Positions 35,427 through 39,602 of a DNA stretch of 39,602 bases are shown one piece after another (the first letter of the stretch is position 1; every line of letters begins with the position of its first letter). This DNA is from Gordonia rhizosphera NBRC 16068 (GTDB taxonomy: Bacteria > Actinomycetota > Actinomycetes > Mycobacteriales > Mycobacteriaceae). The notes beneath the pieces are model-generated. The model ran no database searches, had not been told where the DNA came from, and saw only the letters and a program-made list of their open reading frames with translations. Where the stretch lies: positions 1 to 39,602 of the forward strand of contig NZ_BAHC01000227.1 in the NCBI RefSeq assembly GCF_000298195.1, given 5' to 3'. The position numbers and the translations under genes are program-made.

Positions 35427-36647
35427 TCAGGCTCCGGAGATCTGGAGTTCGCGTTCGATCGCTGCTTCCAGACGCTCGCGAATCTCGGGCACGGCGATCT
35501 TGGCGATGACCTCACGGAAGAAACCGCGGATCACCAGACGGCGTGCCTGCTCCTCGGGGATACCGCGGGCCTGCAGGTAGAACAGCTGCTCGTCGTCAAA
35601 ACGCCCCGTGGCGCTGGCGTGTCCGGCGCCGACGATCTCGCCGGTCTCGATCTCGAGGTTGGGTACCGAGTCGGCACGTGCGTTGTCGGTGAGGACCAGG
35701 TTGCGGTTGAGTTCGAAGGTGTCGGTGCCCTCGGCCGCCGGGCGGATCAGCACGTCGCCGATCCACACCGTGTGGGCCTCCCGGGTGCGGTCACCGCTCG
35801 GATCGCCCTGCAGCGCACCCTTGTACACCACGTTGGAGCGGCAATGCGGCTGGCTGTGGTCGACGAGCAGACGCTGCTCGAGGTGCTGGCCGGCGTCGGC
35901 GAAGTAGAGTCCCCACAGTTCGACGTCGCCGCCCGGACCGTCGTAGTGCACGACCGGGGAGAGGCGAACGAGGTTGCCGCCGAGGCTGATCGCGAAGTGC
36001 CGGACCACCGCGTCGCGACCGACCCGCACATGGTGCGCGGCGACGTGGACCATGTCGTCGGCCCAGTCGTGCACGTTCACCACGGTCAGTGACGCACTGT
36101 CGCCGACCACGAATTCGATGTTCTCCGCGTAGGTGCCGCTGCCCTGCTCGTCGAGGACGACGACCGCCCGCGCGAAGGGTTCGAGCCGGATCTGGATGTG
36201 CCCGAAGGCCACCTCACCCTCACCCGGCCCGGTGATGCTCACGACCACGGGATCGGAGAGCTCGACCTCACGCCCGACGGTGACCACCGTCGCATCGGTG
36301 AACGACGAAAACGCCTGTGCGGCAACCCGGTCGAACGGAACGCCGCCCTGACCGAGTCGGACGTCGTCGCGGCCGACGGCCTCGACCGTCACACCGTCCG
36401 CGGTTCCGGACACCTCGATGACCGGATCGGCGGTCCGTTGCGCGGAACCGTCATGGAGGCCCCGCAGGCGGCGGAACGGCGTGAACCGCCACACCTCTTC
36501 GCGGGGGCTGGGCACCTCGAAGGCGTCGACGTCGAAGGAGGTGAACATCTCCCCCTTGTTGACGTGGGCGTGCGCGCCTTCGCCGACGTGGGCGTGCGCG
36601 CCTTCGCCGCGGTGGTCCCGTGCGGTGGCAAGTGTCGGATCGGCCAT
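35427..36647 (-). CDS. sufD: SufD component of the Fe-S scaffold
   Basis: A 406-aa beta-helix protein, SufB paralogue and partner in SufBC2D. The C-terminal SufBD core includes GADHASATGRFD-like GAGHASATGRFDDEQLFYLQ, then RGIPEEQARRLVIRGFF, with the conserved His in GAGHAS. The start is ATG at 36647, sharing one base with the sufB stop (TGATG); the open frame reaching 36923 lies inside sufB. The N-terminus holds a tandem duplicated octapeptide GEGAHAHV at about 14-29, before NKGEMFTSFDVDAFEVPSPR. Homologue of Rv1462. Confidence 0.95.
   Translation of the reverse strand: MADPTLATARDHRGEGAHAHVGEGAHAHVNKGEMFTSFDVDAFEVPSPREEVWRFTPFRRLRGLHDGSAQRTADPVIEVSGTADGVTVEAVGRDDVRLGQGGVPFDRVAAQAFSSFTDATVVTVGREVELSDPVVVSITGPGEGEVAFGHIQIRLEPFARAVVVLDEQGSGTYAENIEFVVGDSASLTVVNVHDWADDMVHVAAHHVRVGRDAVVRHFAISLGGNLVRLSPVVHYDGPGGDVELWGLYFADAGQHLEQRLLVDHSQPHCRSNVVYKGALQGDPSGDRTREAHTVWIGDVLIRPAAEGTDTFELNRNLVLTDNARADSVPNLEIETGEIVGAGHASATGRFDDEQLFYLQARGIPEEQARRLVIRGFFREVIAKIAVPEIRERLEAAIERELQISGA
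36561..36608. repeat. Perfect 24-bp tandem duplication inside sufD
   Basis: Two identical 24-bp units, 36561-36584 and 36585-36608, each GACGTGGGCGTGCGCG followed by CCTTCGCC. Read on the minus strand they code for GEGAHAHV twice. The unit length keeps the frame, so sufD is not broken. Confidence 0.95.
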
Positions 36648-38098
36648 CAGCCGACGGCTCCTTCCATCTGGAGTTCGATGAGGCGGTTGAGTTCGAGCGC
36701 GTACTCCATCGGGAGTTCCTTGGCGATCGGCTCGACGAAGCCGCGCACGACCATCGCCATCGCCTCGTCCTCGGTCAGCCCGCGGCTCATCAGGTAGAAC
36801 AGCTGATCGTCGCTGACCTTGGAGACGGTCGCCTCGTGACCCATCGTCACGTCGTCCTCGCGGATGTCGACGTAGGGGTAGGTGTCGCTGCGCGAGATCG
36901 TGTCGACCAGCAGCGCATCGCATTTCACGGTCGAGCGGCTGCCGTGCGCACCCGGGTTGATCTTGATCAGGCCGCGGTAGGACGCGCGCCCACCACCGCG
37001 GGCCACCGACTTGGAGACGATGTTGCTCGAGGTGTTCGGGGCCAGGTGCACCATCTTGGAGCCGGTGTCCTGATGCTGTCCCTCGCCGGCGAACGCCACC
37101 GAGAGCACCTCGCCCTTGGCGTGCTCACCGGTCAGCCACACGGCCGGGTACTTCATGGTGACCTTCGAACCGATGTTGCCGTCGATCCACTCCATGGTCG
37201 CGCCCGCTTCGGCCTTGGCGCGCTTGGTCACCAGGTTGTAGACGTTGTTCGACCAGTTCTGGATCGTCGTGTAGCGGCAGCGGCCACCCTTCTTGACGAT
37301 GATCTCGACGACCGCCGAGTGCAGCGAGTCGGTCTTGTAGATCGGTGCGGTACACCCCTCGACGTAGTGCACGTAGGCACCCTCGTCGACGATGATCAGT
37401 GTCCGCTCGAACTGACCCATGTTCTCGGTGTTGATCCGGAAGTAGGCCTGCAGCGGGATGTCGACGTGCACGCCCGGCGGGACGTAGATGAACGAACCAC
37501 CCGACCACACCGCGGTGTTCAGCGCGGAGAACTTGTTGTCGCCGGCCGGGATGACCGAGCCGAAGTACTCCTGGAAGATCTCCGGATGCTCCTTGAGACC
37601 GGTGTCGGTGTCGAGGAAGATGACGCCCTGCTGCTCGAGGTCCTCACGGATCTGGTGATAGACGACCTCGGACTCGTACTGGGCGGCGACACCGGCGACG
37701 AGACGCTGCTTCTCCGCCTCCGGGATGCCCAGGCGGTCGTAGGTGTTCTTGATGTCGTCGGGCAGCTCGTCCCAGGTGGTGGCCTGCTTCTCCGTGGACC
37801 GGACGAAGTACTTGATGTTGTCGAAGTCGATGTCGTCGAGTTCTGCACCCCAGTGCGGCATCGGCTTGCGGTCGAAGATCTTCAGCGCCTTCAGTCGCTG
37901 CTCGAGCATCCACTCGGGTTCGTTCTTCTTCGCCGAGATGTCGGTGACGACCGCCTCGGACAGGCCACGCTGGGCGCTCGCACCGGCGACGTCGGAGTCG
38001 GACCAGCCATACCCGTATCGACCCAGCGAGTCGATCGTCTCCTCCTGGGTCAGCGGTGCCGGCTTGGTCGCGGTCGCGCTCGGTTCGGTGACTGTCAT
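36647..38098 (-). CDS. sufB: SufB component of the Fe-S scaffold, without intein
   Basis: A 483-aa scaffold protein on which Fe-S clusters form with SufC and SufD. The catalytic Cys region VEGCTAPIYKTDSLHSAVVE, the GGRCRYTTIQNWSNNVYNLV strand and MSRGLTEDEAMAMVVRGF at the C-terminus are all continuous. The M. tuberculosis homologue (Rv1461) carries an intein in its core; here the usual length and unbroken motifs show none. The ATG at 38098 overlaps the sufR stop (ATGA). Confidence 0.97.
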   Translation of the reverse strand: MTVTEPSATATKPAPLTQEETIDSLGRYGYGWSDSDVAGASAQRGLSEAVVTDISAKKNEPEWMLEQRLKALKIFDRKPMPHWGAELDDIDFDNIKYFVRSTEKQATTWDELPDDIKNTYDRLGIPEAEKQRLVAGVAAQYESEVVYHQIREDLEQQGVIFLDTDTGLKEHPEIFQEYFGSVIPAGDNKFSALNTAVWSGGSFIYVPPGVHVDIPLQAYFRINTENMGQFERTLIIVDEGAYVHYVEGCTAPIYKTDSLHSAVVEIIVKKGGRCRYTTIQNWSNNVYNLVTKRAKAEAGATMEWIDGNIGSKVTMKYPAVWLTGEHAKGEVLSVAFAGEGQHQDTGSKMVHLAPNTSSNIVSKSVARGGGRASYRGLIKINPGAHGSRSTVKCDALLVDTISRSDTYPYVDIREDDVTMGHEATVSKVSDDQLFYLMSRGLTEDEAMAMVVRGFVEPIAKELPMEYALELNRLIELQMEGAVG

Positions 38099-38910
38099 CG
38101 CTGGGCCTTTCGACTCGTCTTCATCGGTTGAGCGGATGCAGGCTGCGCACCGCTCGTGGTCTTGGTGGTGATCGCCGTGGGGACCGGCAGGGCCTCCGGC
38201 GGCGGATGGAGTGGGACGTGGGTGGTGCAGACACAGTCGCCGTTGGCGATCGTGGCCAGCCGTTGCACGTGGGTGCCGAGCAATTCGGTGAAGACCGCGG
38301 TCTCGGCCTCACACAGTTCCGGGAACTCGGCGGCGACATGCGCTACCGGGCAGTGGTGCTGGCAGATCTGCATGCCGGTCCCGACCTCCCGCGTGTTCGC
38401 GGAGAAGCCCGCGCTGGTCAGCGCGTCGGCGATCGCGCCGACCGTATCCGCCACCGATCCCGACGCGTCGGCCGGTTCCACATCGGCCACGATCTCCTCG
38501 ATGCGATCCCGGGCGAACTCCTCGACGGCCTGCTCGCCGCCGATCGTGCGCAGCCGCCGCATCGCGGCGCCGGCGAGGTCGTCGTAGGCGTGGCGCAGTT
38601 TGCCCCGTCCCGTGGCGGTCAGCTGAAACCACTTGGCCGGGCGGCCGCGGCCACGGCGCCCGAACCCCGACGACGACGTCTCGACATCCCCGGATTCGGT
38701 GAGCGCGTCGAGGTGGCGACGCACGCCGGCGGCGCTGATCCCGAGCCGGTCGGCGATCTCGGTCGCGGTCAGCGGACCGTCCTCGACCAGCAGCGTGACC
38801 ACGGCAGCACGCGTCTGCCCGTCAGGATGACCGGCAGTACTGGTAGCCCCCTCGGAGGGCCCGTCCGGCGCGCCCAGAGGCAACGCGGTATCGCTCCCCA
38901 TGGTTTTCAC
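38095..38910 (-). CDS. sufR: SufR, Fe-S-cluster-binding repressor of the suf operon
   Basis: A 271-aa ArsR/DeoR-like winged-helix regulator. The HTH is at about 48-75 (TATEIADRLGISAAGVRRHL), then a basic wing SGFGRRGRGRPAKWFQLT. C-terminal cysteines Cys183, Cys187 (QICQHHCPVAH), Cys200 (PELCEAE), Cys226 and Cys228 (GDCVCTTH) form the cluster site; the C-X3-C-X12-C spacing and Cys228 follow the pattern known for mycobacterial SufR. GTG at 38910 is the first start; an ATG three codons later (38901) is possible. It is the first gene of sufRBDCSUT and probably represses it when clusters are plentiful. Homologue of Rv1460. Confidence 0.95.
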   Translation of the reverse strand: MKTMGSDTALPLGAPDGPSEGATSTAGHPDGQTRAAVVTLLVEDGPLTATEIADRLGISAAGVRRHLDALTESGDVETSSSGFGRRGRGRPAKWFQLTATGRGKLRHAYDDLAGAAMRRLRTIGGEQAVEEFARDRIEEIVADVEPADASGSVADTVGAIADALTSAGFSANTREVGTGMQICQHHCPVAHVAAEFPELCEAETAVFTELLGTHVQRLATIANGDCVCTTHVPLHPPPEALPVPTAITTKTTSGAQPASAQPMKTSRKAQR

Positions 38911-39049
38911 AACACAAGTGTGTCGTAATTAGTCCTCCCACGCCACCAAGGGTGACCTTAGTGACAGGTACGGGCACCAGTGGTGTCTCGGACACAGGTG
39001 GCCGGAGAGCAGTCATCTATTTCCGAGACGCACCACTAGAGTCATCGTC
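38911..39049. promoter_or_regulatory. Divergent sufR / mptB regulatory region with several inverted repeats
   Basis: Leftward: TAATTA (38931-38926) is a -10 candidate. ACACA-AG-TGTGT (38912-38923) lies over the expected start of transcription and next to the sufR GTG, a fitting site for autorepression. Further out are CACC-AAG-GGTG (38944-38954) and CACC-AGT-GGTG (near 38975-38985), 31 bp apart, then GTGTC-TCG-GACAC (38983-38995). Rightward: TAGAGT (39037-39042) is 7 nt before GTG at 39050, a leaderless start. Which repeat SufR binds cannot be decided by eye. Confidence 0.55.
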
Positions 39050-39602
39050 GTGCCAGATTCCACAGTGACGCGGGACGGGGACCGCTCGCTGCCCGCCCGG
39101 CGGCTGCGTCAGGCGATGGACTACCTCGGCCTGAGCCGCACGCGCCGACCGAGCCGTGGCCCTGTCGCCGAGGACTCGACCGACCGGCGGGGCGACTACG
39201 GCAAGACCGTCGCCCGGCTCCACGACGACGAACGTGAGGTCGGACCGCTCAACGCCGCCGAGAACCGGCGACTGCTGCGGATCAAATTGTTCGGCGCAAC
39301 CGGGTCGATCCTGCTGCTGATCGGGTCACTGGGCACCGGCCAGATCCCGGTGCTGCAGAACCCGGTGGCCGGCACGCGGGTGCTGTCGTTGCCGTCGCGC
39401 ATGTGGAGCACCGCTCTCACCATGTCGATCGGCGGGACGATCATGCTCGTCGTCGCCTGGCTGCTGATCGGACGATTCGCCGTCGGCAGATTCAGCGTCG
39501 AGGTACTGCAGGGCCGCAGCCCCGAGCGGCGGATGACGCGCCGTCAGGCCGACCGCACCCTGATGCTGTGGATCGCACCCATCATCGTGGCGCCGCCCCT
39601 GC
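39050..39602 (+). CDS. mptB: MptB-like alpha-(1->6)-mannopyranosyltransferase, 5' part
   Basis: This is the start of a GT-C membrane glycosyltransferase of the MptB family, which uses polyprenyl-phosphate mannose to build the mannan core of lipomannan/lipoarabinomannan. 184 residues are visible before the right edge. A polar cytosolic N-terminus of about 75 residues (RRLRQAMDYLGLSRTRR onward) is followed by TM1 (LFGATGSILLLIGSLGTG), the loop QIPVLQNPVAGTRVLSLPS, TM2 (MSIGGTIMLVVAWLLIG) and the start of TM3 (LMLWIAPIIVAPP). The identification rests on these features plus its place divergent from sufR, as for Rv1459c. The GTG start is given by the TAGAGT-N7 box. Confidence 0.85.
   Translation, partial: MPDSTVTRDGDRSLPARRLRQAMDYLGLSRTRRPSRGPVAEDSTDRRGDYGKTVARLHDDEREVGPLNAAENRRLLRIKLFGATGSILLLIGSLGTGQIPVLQNPVAGTRVLSLPSRMWSTALTMSIGGTIMLVVAWLLIGRFAVGRFSVEVLQGRSPERRMTRRQADRTLMLWIAPIIVAPPL

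Overview
The window is chromosomal DNA of a high-GC, mycolic-acid-producing actinobacterium of the order Mycobacteriales, most likely Gordonia or a close relative. The genus is an inference; the order is well supported. The evidence is an InhA/FabG1 pair of mycobacterial FAS-II type, a Suf operon headed by SufR beside an MptB-like mannosyltransferase, AcnA with AcnR, and a gene order that follows the M. tuberculosis Rv1459c-Rv1493 interval, with losses and insertions.

Layout. 0-3.3 kb: mutA-mutB (methylmalonyl-CoA mutase; mutB runs off the left edge). 3.5-7.6 kb: a VTT membrane protein, an SPFH/NfeD pair, a DUF3097 protein and an Rv1486c-like protein. 7.7-10.4 kb: fabG1-inhA-hemH, read leftward. 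10.5-15.3 kb: moxR, DUF58 and VWA genes and a RipA-like NlpC/P60 peptidoglycan hydrolase, all leftward. 15.6-20 kb: an Rv1476-like membrane protein, then acnA and its repressor acnR, with a perfect AcnR-type operator over the acnA promoter. 20-27.4 kb: two tandem cholesterol-oxidase-like GMC flavoproteins, an acyl-CoA synthetase, a MarC protein and an ABC-F ATPase. 27.5-32.3 kb: an accessory stretch with an SDR, a lycopene cyclase, a small acidic protein, a DUF1992 protein, a LuxR-type regulator divergent from a small alpha/beta protein, and a stand-alone DUF4157 (HExxH) protein. 32.4-38.9 kb: sufR-B-D-C-S-U-T, read leftward. 39.05 kb to the end: the 5' part of an mptB-like gene.

How the genes work together. 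The Suf operon makes Fe-S clusters. Aconitase needs a [4Fe-4S] cluster, the ferrochelatase carries the cysteine signature of a [2Fe-2S] enzyme, and SufR senses a cluster. MoxR-DUF58-VWA with the NlpC/P60 hydrolase, FabG1-InhA and MptB all relate to the envelope. mutAB and, possibly, the GMC/FadD genes relate to use of propionate-yielding lipids or sterols.

Most interesting points: (i) two hairpin/palindrome elements sharing an arm sequence, each lying exactly between convergent genes (7665-7720 and 32335-32396); (ii) two tandem cholesterol-oxidase paralogues that keep the active-site His and Asn but have Gln or His where the catalytic Glu of cholesterol oxidase should be; (iii) a stand-alone DUF4157 protein with an LQRxAGN motif and no injection-system genes nearby; (iv) about a dozen start codons placed 6-9 nt after a TANNNT-like -10 box, which points to widespread leaderless transcripts and corrects several gene starts; (v) a REP-like element splitting sufD from sufC and a 24-bp tandem duplication in the 5' end of sufD. 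I see no CRISPR array, tRNA, rRNA, insertion sequence or prophage.
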